A program made the translations under genes and the position numbers. From positions 187,089,487-187,153,486 of the forward strand of contig OY856188.1 of assembly GCA_963693315.1 (NCBI GenBank): a stretch of DNA of 64,000 bases, written 5' to 3'. Shown piece after piece: positions 33,701-44,448 of this stretch. Position 1 is the first letter of the stretch; the number at the start of each line of letters is the position of its first letter. The stretch comes from Diogma glabrata. Lineage: Eukaryota > Arthropoda > Insecta > Diptera > Cylindrotomidae. Below the pieces are notes generated by a model, which searched no databases, was not told the origin of the DNA, and saw only the letters and a list, made by a program, of their open reading frames with translations.

Positions 33701-33764
33701 CGGGTGGATTGCGCAAATTTGCTTTACCACTTGCAGACTTATTTTTTTTCGGTTGTACTGCCAT
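30741..33764 (-). CDS. LINE endonuclease-reverse transcriptase, intact
   Basis: This is an uninterrupted ORF of 1007 codons. After a short basic N-terminus comes the apurinic-like endonuclease: NICGLNANHDHVQHHLEHDK, LFLTETQ, VIVTGDFNVHNKSWLE and NSDHYLISS. RT motifs follow: NINKASGMDNIPPIILKTFS, NYRPIALLSVLSKVYEH, VIALDISKAFDRVWHANLIN, GVPQGSVLSPTLFLIYINEL and NSFADDSTLHKS, where FADD replaces the commoner YADD but keeps both Asp. A C-terminal FFVRTAYKWNSLPEHL is typical of CR1/L2-superfamily elements. No separate ORF1 is visible upstream. The protein nicks target DNA and copies the RNA in place. Its endonuclease resembles the broken copy at 54340. Confidence 0.93.
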   Translation of the reverse strand: MAVQPKKNKSASGKANLRNPPAHKAACSRNLQGQNIYESIKNFKIHVQNICGLNANHDHVQHHLEHDKPNILFLTETQVSENFLFIESLNSKYRLESAFKLHQGVCAFIHESVAYTRFPNFELHGDGFNTMVLKICLPEMTFFTIALYRSPNKRNPNFFNILTKIMDEIRAKSPNCEVIVTGDFNVHNKSWLEFSKSTDDVDNSGKLAEIFAASQGLFQIVKSPTFTPRNGGDNSFLLDLYLTTMPDITSVDVAKGSIGNSDHYLISSVIKTDLLKTTAPKPRKIFHYSKMDKSGLQNFFHGFPFDRHCFYTDNVNVSAQNFTETIQFAINKFVPFSIVKPKQKYLYSKAAKTALRNKRRSFNIWIHNKTPTNRSQYLKANKISNQIISNEKSEIDRAKASKLTSMSVSDKSFYSAINSLNSGTKFSIPPIIDGDLIVNDPARKANLFAERFALNSTVLETPKEIPQIQSSGVNMNELHFKPKIVAKLLKGLNINKASGMDNIPPIILKTFSKELAPTLTKIFYQSYKSGIFPSCWKLANVQPAPKKGPKSDISNYRPIALLSVLSKVYEHYINTHISKFLEENHLISDSQYGFRNKRSTTDLLNYVAHCWNSILDKGGETYVIALDISKAFDRVWHANLINKLVAYGFHPNVVKLIQNFLSDRYISVSLDGYSSESKLINAGVPQGSVLSPTLFLIYINELLKITSNPINSFADDSTLHKSFEPLPSKGKMHERINPARRDAAINVNKDLNKVADWGDQNLVNFNSTKTQLLIVSRLKTEFPKDILFSMCDEPIGECKNIRLLGVAVSNDLLWNDHVMAMAKSASKKLGLLNRCKKFFTPYQLLHVYKSYIRPCMEYCCQVWGAASVSILALLDSVQKRAIRIVGDRTLTSKLDSLQHRRTVADLVVFYKYRHQQCSDEISGIMPQTYSYPRSTRQSAAATSETVKIPRCHTGRSQRDFFVRTAYKWNSLPEHLVSGGFNPQMFKKSVNLHLRTPVVVGPRSRPRS

Positions 33765-34330
33765 ATATATATCAAAATGTTTATTTTTATTTTTTTGTGT
33801 TTTATTTTAAAATGCATAACTAAGTAAAAAATCCTATCATACTACAAAATATGACATATGCCAATATTTCATGATAAGATGAAGAAATAATAACAAAATA
33901 ATAAGTGAAAAACAAATTGTGAGAAATTTGCAGAAAACAAAACAAAACTAAATGCCAATATCCAGCTGATGCAGCGCACCCCAGACGCACCGCCCACCAC
34001 CTCAACCGAGGCACAAAGCCCACACATAACTACGTGTTGGTTCGATTCCTCGGAAGAGCTAATGAGCGGTACCGCTACGGAACGCTGCCCAGCTAAGACT
34101 GGAAGTGCTGCCGTTGACTAATTAAAGTTCGTCCGCCAGCACCCTAAGATATCATCTTGGCTAATGACATCTCCTGCCATTGCCAGTGGTATGTGATATC
34201 TCACGCTAACTCATATGTCAATGGCAGGGACTGGAGTACGCAGGGTAGTCAGACCCGTAGATCAACATTGATCATAATCGATCAAAATCGATCCCTCCTG
34301 CGGTTGGGATACATAAGCATGTGATACAAT
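33765..34330 (-). promoter_or_regulatory. 5' leader of the intact LINE with a strong hairpin
   Basis: The leader is GC-richer than its surroundings. cctgccattg (34173-34182) pairs with caatggcagg (34219-34228), a perfect 10-bp stem, and repeated gatcaaaatcgatc/gatcaacattgatc palindromes occur near 34260-34290. An internal promoter is expected for a LINE leader, but no specific motif is proven. Confidence 0.5.
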
Positions 34331-34499
34331 GTGATACATAAGCATACCTTAATCTGGTAAAATAGTTTCAAAAGAAATCAAACCTAACTGAATTTTATTA
34401 CGCACACTTCAACAAATTTTTTTTAATAGTTACATATTGATATTGATAATATAAAATTAATAAACACAAGAAAAGTTTTAAAATTAACATAGTAAAGGA

Positions 34500-36600
34500 T
34501 GAGCGGCTATTTCAAGATTTATGGAAAGTTCTATATGGGATGATTGAAAGGAAAGGAAAGGCACTTTGTACTTTATGCGGTGCGATTATATAGTATGTCG
34601 AACATCGTCTGTTAAACGACATTTTGAATCACACCATTCATCAATTTGTAAAATGAGCGTTGAGGAAAGAGACACATTTATTTCAAAAAAGGTCAATGAA
34701 CATGAAATGCAATCAAATAAAATTGTTGAATATACTAAATCTTCCAACAATATTACTGCCGCCAGTTTCAAAATAGCACGAGATATTTCCAAACATGGCA
34801 AAGCATTTACGGATGGAGAATTTATTAAATCAACTCTTTTAAGTTGCTCTGAATCACTTTTCAAGGATTTTGAAAACAAAGATAAAATCCTCACTCGTAT
34901 TCAAAGTATGCAGTTAAGTGCAAATACCGTTAAAGATAGAATAATTAAAATGCGTGAAAATATTTCGGAGCAGTTAAAATCTGATCTTCATGCAGCTGAA
35001 GTGTTTGCATTGGCAGTCGATGAGAGTACAGATGTTAACTCCGATGCCAGACTGGCAATTACTGTGCGTTTTGCTACAGTTGGGCAAATACGAGAAGAAC
35101 TCTTAAAACTAGAAACTTTGCCGGAACGAACAAGAGTGGTTAACATCTTTGAAATTGTAAAAAAAACTTTTGACAGTACAAATATAAGCATAAAAAAAAT
35201 TTGCTCAATTTCAACAGATGGATGTCCAAGTATGATAGATTCAGAATTCAAAACATTGTTACAAAATGCAATTGGTCATCCAGTAATGGGCTTTCATTGT
35301 TTGATTCATCTCGATGTTTTATCTGCAAAACATGGATTATTTGCATTTAACCATGTAATGGAAGTAGTTACTAAGGTTATCAATAATGTCGTTGCTAATG
35401 ATTTGTCAAAAAGGCAATTTAAAAAATTAATGACGGACATTGATGCTCCATACGAAAATTTATTAATGTATAATCACGTTCGTTGGCTTAGCCGACCGTT
35501 ATCATTAGAATGATTTGTACAAAGCCTATATGAGATTCGTTTATTTTTAAGCGATAAAAAGACGGTTTTTCCTGAATTAACGGATACAAATTGGCTAATG
35601 CAGTTAATGTTCCTCACAGACTTTAGTATTCATTTAAATGAATTAAATGTAAAAATGCAGGGTAGTGGTAAATCATTAGATATTTTATTTCATATTAATG
35701 GTCATATTACGGCGTTTGAAATAAAATTGCAGCTATTATCGAAAGATACAGAAAATTCGGGAGAAGAAACAGGTAAAATATTTTCCATATTTGAAGCAAT
35801 TTTTAGTAGATATTGATATGTTTCAAAATAAAGATCTCAAGAAAGTATTTGAAGAATTTATCCAGATTTTATTACGAACGCAGGATTCTTTTGCCAGACG
35901 GTTCAACTATGTTCGTTCGGTATCCCGATAAATTTGTTTTTGATGGTAATTTTCATGATTTTTTATGGTTAAATTTCGATAATTTTGAAAGTGAACTGCT
36001 TGAATTTCAATGCAGCTTAATTTGGTGTGACAAGTTTGAAAATTTAAGAACAATTATCGAAAACAGTCTTCATGTTCGAAACCAACTTATCAACCCCTCT
36101 ATCATATTCACTTAAATATTAAATTAATTAAGAAAACGAATATAGGAAACGATTAGCGACTTCCTCAAGTTCAACACTTCTTGTAAATAGTAAATATTAA
36201 ATTAAATAAGAAAACAAATATAGGAAACGATTAGCGACTTAGTAACGTAACGTTAAATTTGATTATGTTTTTTATTATTCATCTCGACCACAACATTTTT
36301 GAAGATAATAAATCAATACTAAGTATTGATGATGAGGTTGGGAAAAGTCTTCTTAATCAGTTTTCAAATCTGAAAAAAATGGCAACAGTTTTATTAACTG
36401 TTTTTCCATCGACATATTTTTGTGACGTTCTATTTTCTCAAATGCATGTTGTTTTAAGAAAAAACAGAAATAGAATGAATAGGGATAATTCTGAAGCTTG
36501 TGTTGCCCTTAAAGTAACAAAGTATATTCCAAATATAGACCACTTATCGTCCACATTCATACAAAAAATATCGACTGCAGGACCAAGCACGTCAAAATAG
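34500..36600 (+). pseudogene. hAT transposase, decayed (GTF2I-repeat/ZBED-like group)
   Basis: A BED-type zinc finger is split by a frameshift near 34575 (CTLCG, then VKRHFESHH). The main ORF (34566-35513) has AAEVFALAVDESTDVNSDAR with the catalytic-region Asp, KKICSISTDGCPSMIDSEFK, FHCLIHLDVLSAKHG and NHVRWLSRPLSLE, the standard hAT order. It continues after a stop in fragments: SLYEIRLFLSDKKTVFPELT (from 35520), then short broken frames. The C-terminal dimerisation region is at 36360-36560 (LTVFPSTYFCDVLFSQMHVV). Many stops and slips make it inactive. Two ~40-bp copies of gaaaacaaatataggaaacg within 36125-36245 mark a local duplication. Confidence 0.9.
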
Positions 36601-38290
36601 TAGTAATTGAATTATTATAGAATTATTTATCATAGAATTATTAATTATAGAATTAATTATAGAATTATTATAGAATATATTTTATTTTTATTTTTTTTTT
36701 TTTTATTATAGAATATATATTTATTTATTAATCCAAAATATGACTTCCAGATCAGTTGGACAGTAAAAATTATTTAGTGATTATGTTTTTTAGTATGATT
36801 TTTGTTAAAATTTCATTAATTTGGCTTTGGAAATTATTGTTGTTAGAAATAACATTTCGAATATAAATTTAAAGTTAATGTTTTAAATTTATTTTAAATT
36901 CTTTTATTTGAATAGCAATGAATAAAATAGTAAACAAACCACGGTAGCAAGTTCGCCTTGTCATATCTTGAAATGCTCTAGGCGCTACGCAGAAATGAAA
37001 CATTTTCCCCTGGGCATGTAATGTATCTTAAATTAGCTCAACATTTTTTACTGAGCATTGGCATTGTTAACAAATGTTGTAATTTTTAATCAATTCTCTG
37101 ACGAATACACAAACAAACATTTTTTAGCTATAAACCAAAACCGAAACCAAAACCAAATTTTGACGTTTAGAAAAAACAATTGAGAAAAACCAAAAACCAA
37201 CCCATTACAAATAATTTTTGGTTTCCAGCCCTGCCAGATCCTTTAAAAATCGAAGTGCGGCATAAACTAATAAAGATTAAATGTATGTACCCATAATGAC
37301 ATGGTGACAAGAAGACCCATTCAGTACAAACCAATTAATAAAATTCTTTTCCAGCGCGACCAACAGAAAAATAAAAACCGCAGCAAGAAAGCATTGTGTA
37401 AACGAAAATTAAAAAACAAAAGAGTCGTTATCTAAAGAAGAATAAACCAAAAATATATATTTTTTTTTGTTTTAAACGCGAATGGCTATAGCAGCCATTA
37501 AAGAAAATTTTGATTGTTGAAAAAAAAACCAAAGTGACGCACTTAATGAAAACAGTACATTTTTGTGATCATCAAGATTATCATTGAGAAATAACAATCA
37601 ACAATTTAGCAAGATAAGTGTCATTTTATTTTGTTTCTAATTTCTTTTATTGGTATTATTAGATTTCGATGCTAGGCTAAGTTAAACTTAGAAAGGAGAT
37701 TCCCAGTTTCCGACTCGTCTGGAACATTTCGTTCCCGGCTATATATACAATACATACACCCACCCCTCGATTTACACGAGGCCCGATTTATGCAGTTTCG
37801 CTTTTACACGGTTTACAAGAATAAAATTTTTAATAAAAAAAATAATAGTTTTTACGTGGTAATATTTCGATTTTGAATTTTGCTTTACACGTTTAAAATT
37901 TTAATTTTTCTTTTAAAAAGAGAGAGAACTTCTGTCTTTATTTATTTTTTAACTAATTTTAAGCTTTTTTTAATTGTATTTAAAAAAATTTTTTCTTATT
38001 TTGTTTTCAAACTCAACCTTTTTAAACCTTAGAAAATAGCACTCAAACTCTAACAGAATGTTCGTTTAAACTAAAACTAAATTTTTCATTTCATAGACCA
38101 AAAAGCCTGAAGAAGAAAACAAAAGATTTTCGAAATATTGCGCAAATAAAGCCTTAAAAAATAACAAATAGTGTTTTTGATTAATATTTAAAACCTATAA
38201 TAAAAAATATTTTGACCTAGAATCCGGAACTCTGTGAAAAAAAGAGACTAAAACAAAACATTTAAAATTTTACGGAATATGACGCAAACA
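36601..38290. other. Non-coding, with a possible hAT right end and Tigger-like end
   Basis: At 37100-37234 a run of ccaaaacc-type repeats ends ggtttccagccctg, whose complement cagggctggaaacc looks like a hAT terminus and could close the transposon above. At about 37765-37815, ccctcgatttacacgagg followed by gcttttacacgg resembles a Tigger-type end. The remainder is AT-rich. No gene was seen. Confidence 0.35.
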
Positions 38291-38299
38291 TTGTAAATG

Positions 38300-38746
38300 T
38301 AAAAATGAAAATGGTCAAAATTGTAGTTAAAATCATTTACAAAAAAGTGCTTCTATTAACACAACAGCTCACGATTTTAAATTGCCACATGTAAACATAC
38401 CAGTATACGATGGTAATATTTCTCAATCGTTACTATTTAAAGACATTTAAAACAATAATTCATGATAATTCTGATATTGGTTTATAATCAAATTTACACA
38501 TCTTGTAAGTAAATTAAAAGGCGATGCCTTGGGCACCATTGGTCATATCACGTTACCGGCACAAGGATATCAAAAGGCATAGTCTGATTTGAACAGACGT
38601 TATGACAACAACAAAGTTATAGTGAAATATCACATATCATCTTTATGTAGTTTGCCAAATGTTAAAGGCTACAGAGCTTCGAAAATTTTTAAACACTTGC
38701 ATTTCCCATGTATCGTCATTACAAGCATGCAATCTATCCGTTTCAG
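38300..38746 (+). pseudogene. BEL/Pao gag, 5' part, interrupted by a gypsy insertion
   Basis: Frames read FKLPHVNIPVYDGNISQSLL, KLKGDALGTIGHITLPAQGY and DLNRRYDNNKVIVKYHISSL, the classical Pao capsid region. Stops occur near 38440-38480 and 38580. The gag continues at 49119 after a 10.4-kb gypsy element, in the same frame once one copy of TCAG is removed. The 5' LTR of this BEL element was not identified. Confidence 0.85.
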
Positions 38747-39917
38747 TGTAACGTCCGCTATATTCGCCTAAACAATAATAAAACCAATTCATCTTCTTTT
38801 TCTAATTCAATAAAAATTTATTTCATTAGTTTCAGTTCATTTTTTTTTACATTAATAATCATTTTAAAATTTTCTAATACTTAACGGCTAGTTAAATTTC
38901 GAATATACTATAAAAAACAAACGAACGTACTCAATTTTATTTCCAATTCTAACGAACAGATGTCGTTACTAATTTTTGCTGAACCTTGGGTGTTACACGA
39001 TTGATTAGAAGATGTAAAACAAAAATCACATTTTTTTGATTGTTTCATTTTTTTTCGATGAAAAAAAATGGTATATAAAAATTGATTCCGGGTTTGGTTT
39101 TTAAATAGAACACATCTAGTAAAAGTAAAAATAGTAAAAATATTGCAATTAATACAATTTCAATATAAAAGTGATTAAAAATCAAAAAAAAATATAATAG
39201 AAAAGTTAAAGAATAAATAAAATATTGTTATTAAAAAGCAAAACCAAATTAAAATCCCATGTTTGGGGATTGATATAGAATTAGAGATATACGCAAGTTA
39301 TTAGTAAAAGCAATTTGTAGCAAAAGTTTTTGTGAACGATGAAATATATATATATATAAGAATGAATTATTTCATTGCAACAAATTTGTAGTATTCTCTT
39401 TTTTTGAAGTTCAGTGAAGAAGAGAATTGGAGTGTACACCGCCATTATCTAAGATAATAGGGAAGGAACAGTTTTTGCCGCAAAACTAAGTAATCTGAAA
39501 GTGAGGGAAATTATCGATAAATGAGAGGAAGCATTGTTAATGTGAAAGAAGAATAAAAATTTGAATGGAGGAAGTAATCAAGGAGACTTGTAAATATATG
39601 GAACCTGATAAAACAGAGCTGATAGCATAGACGAATTCTGGACAACATTTAGGTTAGATCTTTCCTTTATTTTTTTATTATTACTTGTTTTTGTATATAA
39701 TTCTGCAAACTGTTAAATTAATATGTACACATCCGTGTAACTACATGTATATATATATGTATGTAACCCTAGTCTGGAAAGAGATGACAGGCTAGTCAAT
39801 TAATAAGAGAGGAGATTCCAAAATCAAGTAGATCGTCTGGGGGCAAGTTATTTACTTGTTCCGGCATTTATTTTTCGTTTATGTGGTTTTATATTATAGC
39901 AAAGGTCCAATCTAACA
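38747..39917 (+). repeat. 5' LTR of the Osvaldo-like element
   Basis: Begins TGTAACGTCCGC and ends CCAATCTAACA. It matches 47942-49118 almost base for base. Transcription start and polyadenylation signals were not mapped, but several aataaa boxes are present. Confidence 0.95.
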
Positions 39918-39921
39918 AACG

Positions 39922-39939
39922 TGGCGCCGAAACAGGGAC
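39922..39939 (+). promoter_or_regulatory. Primer-binding site, tRNA-Lys type
   Basis: TGGCGCCGAAACAGGGAC lies 4 bases after the LTR. It is close to the tRNA-Lys3 primer site used by Osvaldo and lentiviruses. Confidence 0.8.
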
Positions 39940-40141
39940 AACAACAACAATTACAACACGTGACGCCGGAACAAAGACCTGGGGCTTTGTAGGTATATAT
40001 TTTTTTTATATAGGGCGTTGTCAACCGGTTTGGGTGTTGCCAACCGGTATATTTTTTAATTTATTTTTGGAAAAATAAAACCAGTTTCATAATTATAAAT
40101 TAAATTCTTTTTCTTAGGTGTGGTAACCAGATTTGGTTTTA

Positions 40142-40375
40142 GGTTATATCGCATAGGTTACATATATATATATTGTTTTATATATATATAGTGTTTTTAT
40201 ATATATTTCATATATACTACTTTTGTTTGAGATACATACGAATTGTGTATTTGGGCATAGGTTATATTGCATAGGTTACATATATATATATTGTTTTATA
40301 TATATATAGTGTTTTTATATATATTTCATATATACTACTTTTGTTTGAGATACATACGAATTGTGTATTTGGGGT
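40142..40375. repeat. 118-bp tandem duplication in the leader
   Basis: ggttatat(c/t)gcataggttac at 40142 and 40260 begins two adjacent, nearly identical 118-bp units rich in atatat. Confidence 0.9.
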
Positions 40376-40413
40376 GTCCAAATCGTTTGATTTTTATTTC
40401 TTTTATTTCAAAC

Positions 40414-40998
40414 ATGTACAACTCAATCAGGAGGTTTCAGTGGGGGATAAGTAGGAGTCGGCCAGGGGGGTTTGAGCCGTGGATGAATGAGGTGGAGGAG
40501 AGAGAGCATGTAGAGAGAAAGGAGAGAATGGATGAGGCAATGAATGTGGTGGAATGGATGATGAAGGTGATTATGAATGAGGTGAAGAATGGGATTTTTT
40601 TGGATTTAATGGATGACATTTGTGTAGAACAGTATGATGAGATATTGGATGGGATGGTGGCTGAGATAGTGAATGAGGAGTTGAATGGAGTGAATGAGGA
40701 GTTGAATGGAGTGAATGAGGAGTTGGATGTAGTGTATGAGGAGGGGAATGAGGAAGTGAATGTGGGCTGGCGTGAGAGGAGACGGGTAAAAAGAAATAGG
40801 AGCTCTCACTTGAAGAGGAAGGAGAGGAGGAAGAAGGAGAAGGAGAGTCGCTTGGTCGTGGAGCTGGGAGCTTCCTCGACCAAGAGTACTCAAATAGAGG
40901 AGCTGGTTGAGGTGGTTCCCATCTCACCGACCATGCGACAGGTAGAGGAGTGGTCTGGTCCACAGGAGGCCCCTGTTCCTCATTGTATAATTAATTAA
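40414..40998 (+). CDS. Extra ORF between the 5' LTR and gag, unidentified acidic/basic protein
   Basis: From ATG 40414 the frame encodes 194 residues (an upstream ATG at 40267 would add a very hydrophobic 49-residue AT-rich leader). The N-terminal half is acidic and helical (MNEVEEREHVERKERMDEAM, DEILDGMVAEIVNEELNGV) and includes a repeated NEELNGV unit. A strongly basic segment follows (RRRVKRNRSSHLKRKERRKK), a probable nuclear or RNA-binding signal, then a Thr/Ser/Pro tail. Codon composition is purine- and G-rich, unlike the AT-rich flanks, as expected for a real gene under selection or a captured sequence. Gypsy elements do not normally encode a protein here. I do not recognise it. The minus-strand frame over the same bases is a Ser/Pro shadow. 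Confidence 0.55.
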   Translation: MYNSIRRFQWGISRSRPGGFEPWMNEVEEREHVERKERMDEAMNVVEWMMKVIMNEVKNGIFLDLMDDICVEQYDEILDGMVAEIVNEELNGVNEELNGVNEELDVVYEEGNEEVNVGWRERRRVKRNRSSHLKRKERRKKEKESRLVVELGASSTKSTQIEELVEVVPISPTMRQVEEWSGPQEAPVPHCIIN

Positions 40999-41099
40999 AA
41001 TTAATTATTTTTGCTTGTTTGAAAAAAAAACCGTTTTGGGACAGCAATTTTTTTTTGGAGATTGTTTTTTTTGTGCTGTCATTCGAATTTGTTTTTGTA

Positions 41100-41290
41100 C
41101 ATATTGTACATATTTGTAAATAATTTTTTTGTATATAGTTCCAATGTAATTTTCATTGTACATATTTTCATTGTACATATATTTTTTGGAATAATATTGT
41201 ACATATTTTTATTGTACATATTTTCATTGTACATATATTTTTTGGAATAATATTGTACATATTTTCATTGTACATATTTTTTTTATAAAT
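41100..41290. repeat. attgtacat-rich tandem repeat
   Basis: tattttttggaataatattg recurs at about 60-bp spacing together with many attgtacatattt words. Confidence 0.8.
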
Positions 41291-41436
41291 AGTTTTTGGA
41301 ATTTTTTTCGTGTACTAGGTTTAATAAATCTCTTTCTCAGCGGTAGGCCTAACAAGCCATCCATGGGGCTTCTCCCTTTAACATTGATGTCGTTCCTAGG
41401 TCGCCTATGACCACTAGGGTTATGCGATCGAAGAAC

Positions 41437-41573
41437 ATTGGTTTCTTCTCTTCATTCGGCGAGGAAGTTCTCGGGGACGAGGAGTGGTGTTGCTGTGTTT
41501 GTACTTAGGTGCAAACCAGCAGTACCATTCTTTGCTCAGAGGCTTCTTCGGGGTAATGAAGAGAAGAACCAAT
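41437..41573. other. Long-stem inverted repeat in the gypsy leader
   Basis: attggtttcttctcttcatt (41437-41456) is complementary to aatgaagagaagaaccaat (41555-41573) apart from one missing base, with a loop of about 98 nt. It lies in the leader about 1.1 kb before gag. Confidence 0.7.
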
Positions 41574-42696
41574 TATACTTTTGTTTTCAGGATCAGAGGC
41601 TTCACCTCATACAAATTCAAAAACTTTTCCATTTTTCCATTTAGCTTTTACAATAACACAATTTTTCATGGAGTTTGGGGTTTGAAGTCTGGTGCTCGGG
41701 AGCGTTCTTCAACTTTCGCATTAGGTTTAGGTGTAATTTATTTGTAGATTAAACAAGCAGAACTGGGTCAGTAGAAATGGACCTAGTGTCTAATCGTGAC
41801 AGTTGTGATTGTTTTATTAGGTTGGGGAGAATCTGTTCTGTAGAATCTGGTCGTTAGGGGCTTTTCTAGTCAGTTCTCACATGCATTGTTGGAGTGGGCT
41901 CGCGAACGCGGGAATTCAAATTTATACAAAATGGATATTGTAACCATACTTACTTTTTACAGTTGTCTCCAGACGAGTCTTGATTTTGGGAATCTCTTAT
42001 GATATTAAATAAAAATAAAATAAATCAAACAAATTTTTCAAAAATTAAATAAATAAAATTTTTATTAAATAAATTAAATTTTCGTTAATTAAAATAATTT
42101 TAGGTAAATAAATAATTTTTTCGTAATTTAAATAGTTTTAGGTAACTAAATAAATAATTTTTTTTAATTACACAATACATCAAGATATAAATAAATATTT
42201 TTTATTTTTTTAAAAAAAATAAATCAATATTTCAAAGTTAGGACGGTGCATCCAATAAATAAACATTCTTCTAAATATTTTTATTTTTCAATTTTCTTTT
42301 AAAAATAAATAAATATTCTTAGGGGTGCTATCGTCAATAACTAATTTTAAGTATATATATATATATATTTCAGTATATCTGAAATTAAATAAATAAATTA
42401 TATTTTTACACATACAATATTTTAGGAACTTTTGTAAAAGATTCAGCAAAGATTGGGTACGACGGTGGTCTTTCCTTTTTGTTCCTTTACAAAGGGTGTT
42501 TTTACAAAAAGGTTTTTGTGTTTTTTTGAATTGGGGCGTTCGTTGTTTTTTTTCATTTCTTTGCGTTTTACAACTTCCATCGGACGAATTTTTCCGGGCG
42601 AATTAACTCCACCTTTTTTCTAGTTGGAATTGGTTTTATTATTGTTGTTGACGTTTTTTTTTGTGAATTCTGGATTTTATAAATTTTACCATCGCA

Positions 42697-44448
42697 ATGT
42701 CAAGTCACATTGGCGTGGACCATCCGTTCTATGGTTTGGAATCCAGTGAACTGCAGATCGAATGTCTGGTTCGGGGTGTGGATTTTAGAGGGGTCAATTG
42801 GGCAGAGGAACTGCGAAACCACGTAGATCATGGTGCAGTTCCAGTAATGGTATCTCATGCGAGAGACTTGGTAGCTGAGTCTCAAACGGTGGTGCAGGCA
42901 GCACAAGTTGTTTTAGATCAGGTACGTCGACTTCAACCACCGGTTAATCAGACCTTCTTAGATGGTTTGGCGAATCGAGTGTTGCATTATACAGGTAGGA
43001 TGAATAGGTTGGGTCCTCGCAATGACTTGCAAGAAGCCCGCACCTACGCTATCTCGCAATTGTCACGCGCTTGGGATATAATAGGATCACTGTCAACACG
43101 TCCAATTATACAGAATTAACCAGGAGTATCATCTGCTCCATCTGCTTCACCTGCTTTTCAACCAGGTGAGAGATCCACACCGATCCCAGTGCAGCCAATT
43201 ACTGAGACAATAAATAGTCTGAATCGTCCAAACCATCAACAACAGAGACGGTCAGATCAATTACCACCGGCTTATTTTCAGCAATCAGGTTTGAGAGCAG
43301 AGGACCTTGCAATACCACTATTGGGTCCATCTTTCCAAGCTGAACACATACACAACAATCCAGCATTGGTACAACAACAATCATTAAATTATCCACAAGC
43401 TCCACTAACAGCACCACCACCATACAACCAACCTCCTCAGGTATGGCGTGACGCGGCTCCAGCGTTAGCACCAGTGGAGTACCGAGGGGTTCGTGGGAAC
43501 AATTTGAGTCGTTATGACTCAAATTGGGTTCCAACCTTCACAGGAGATGGTCACTCTCCTGATGTTCATGAGTTCGTTCACAGAGTTGAGGCGGCTGCCA
43601 GGAGGGACCGTGTGAATTGGGACGACCTTAGGTCTATCGTTCCACGGTATCTCAAGGGGGCTGCCGACAGATACTATTTGAACTTAACTCATGAATATGA
43701 GGTGGTGACCTATCCAGTGCTAAGGGAGGGACTCCTACAAACCTTCTGTACGCTCACTGATGATAAGGCGATCTTGCGCGTTCTTCTGAACCGCAAACAA
43801 AAGTCAAAGGAGAGCGTATACGAGTATCTAGTGGAGATTGGTTCGTTAAACCGTCGCTTAGCACGTCCATTTGCTGACCGTGAAATGCTAGAGATTGCTC
43901 GGGAGGGACTGAGTGTGGAGCTCAAAAACGCTACTCTGGCTCCAACAATACATTCTATTGATGAACTTCGGACTTTATGTCAGAAGTTTGAACGTTTGTG
44001 GTCCACACCAGTTCCGACCAGAACATCAAATTTAAGAATTAGCGAGTTACAACAGATGGATGATTATGAGGTGGATGCTGAACATGGATATATTGAAACG
44101 GTGGATTCAACACAGAGACGGATATTGCAGCGACCTGGCATAACATCTGACAACAGTCAACCTGGTCCATCAATATCCAGACAACCAATAGTATGTTTCA
44201 GATGTGGAGTAAATGGTCATCGAGCTCCTGAGTGCTCTAAGAATAGACTTAAACTATATTGTTGGAAATGTAACAAGCCGGATGTTATTTACGCAAATGG
44301 TTCATATTGTCACCCGTCGGTAAACTACCGTCCGAGAGTACATGCTTCGGGGATGGTACCCTCGGTTCAACATCCAGTGAGCCCGAAGAAATCGACGAGA
44401 GATGTAGGAACGCAGGACGATCTCCCACTACTCAAGAAACCCGAATAA
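42697..44448 (+). CDS. Gag of the Osvaldo-like element, with one in-frame stop
   Basis: One frame runs from MSSHIGVDHPFYGLESSEL to DDLPLLKKPE with a single TAA at 43117-43119 (583 codons in all). A Gln/Pro-rich middle precedes the capsid domain (NWVPTFTGDGHSPDVHEFVH, LKGAADRYYLNLTHEYEVVT, RKQKSKESVYEYLVEIGSLN). A zinc knuckle CFRCGVNGHRAPEC (C-x2-C-x4-H-x4-C, about 44194) is followed by a second, irregular CWKCNKP...YC. Gag packages the RNA. The end overlaps pol by up to 142 nt in the -1 frame, so pol is probably made by -1 frameshifting. The stop could be a late mutation, a read-through site or a sequencing error. Confidence 0.88.

Larger units (their letters stand above)
30661..34330 (-). 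mobile_element. Full-length LINE, CR1/L2-like (Kiri-like)
   Basis: The element runs from a minus-strand poly(A) (T20 at 30661-30680) through a single intact ORF to a ~560-bp GC-richer 5' leader (33765 to about 34330). The complete 5' leader and open frame indicate a recent insertion compared with its neighbours. Confidence 0.75.

Noticed and set aside
34039..34049. ggttcgattcc, a perfect tRNA B-box, as a tRNA gene or SINE
   Set aside because: No A-box at the right distance and no cloverleaf. It lies in the 5' leader of the minus-strand LINE.
40571..40963. 130-codon minus-strand Ser/Pro-rich ORF
   Set aside because: It is the exact antisense of the purine-rich plus-strand ORF. Its composition is explained as a shadow.
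41438..41747. Two overlapping ORFs in the gypsy leader
   Set aside because: They are short, overlap a hairpin, show no family resemblance, and do not start near gag.
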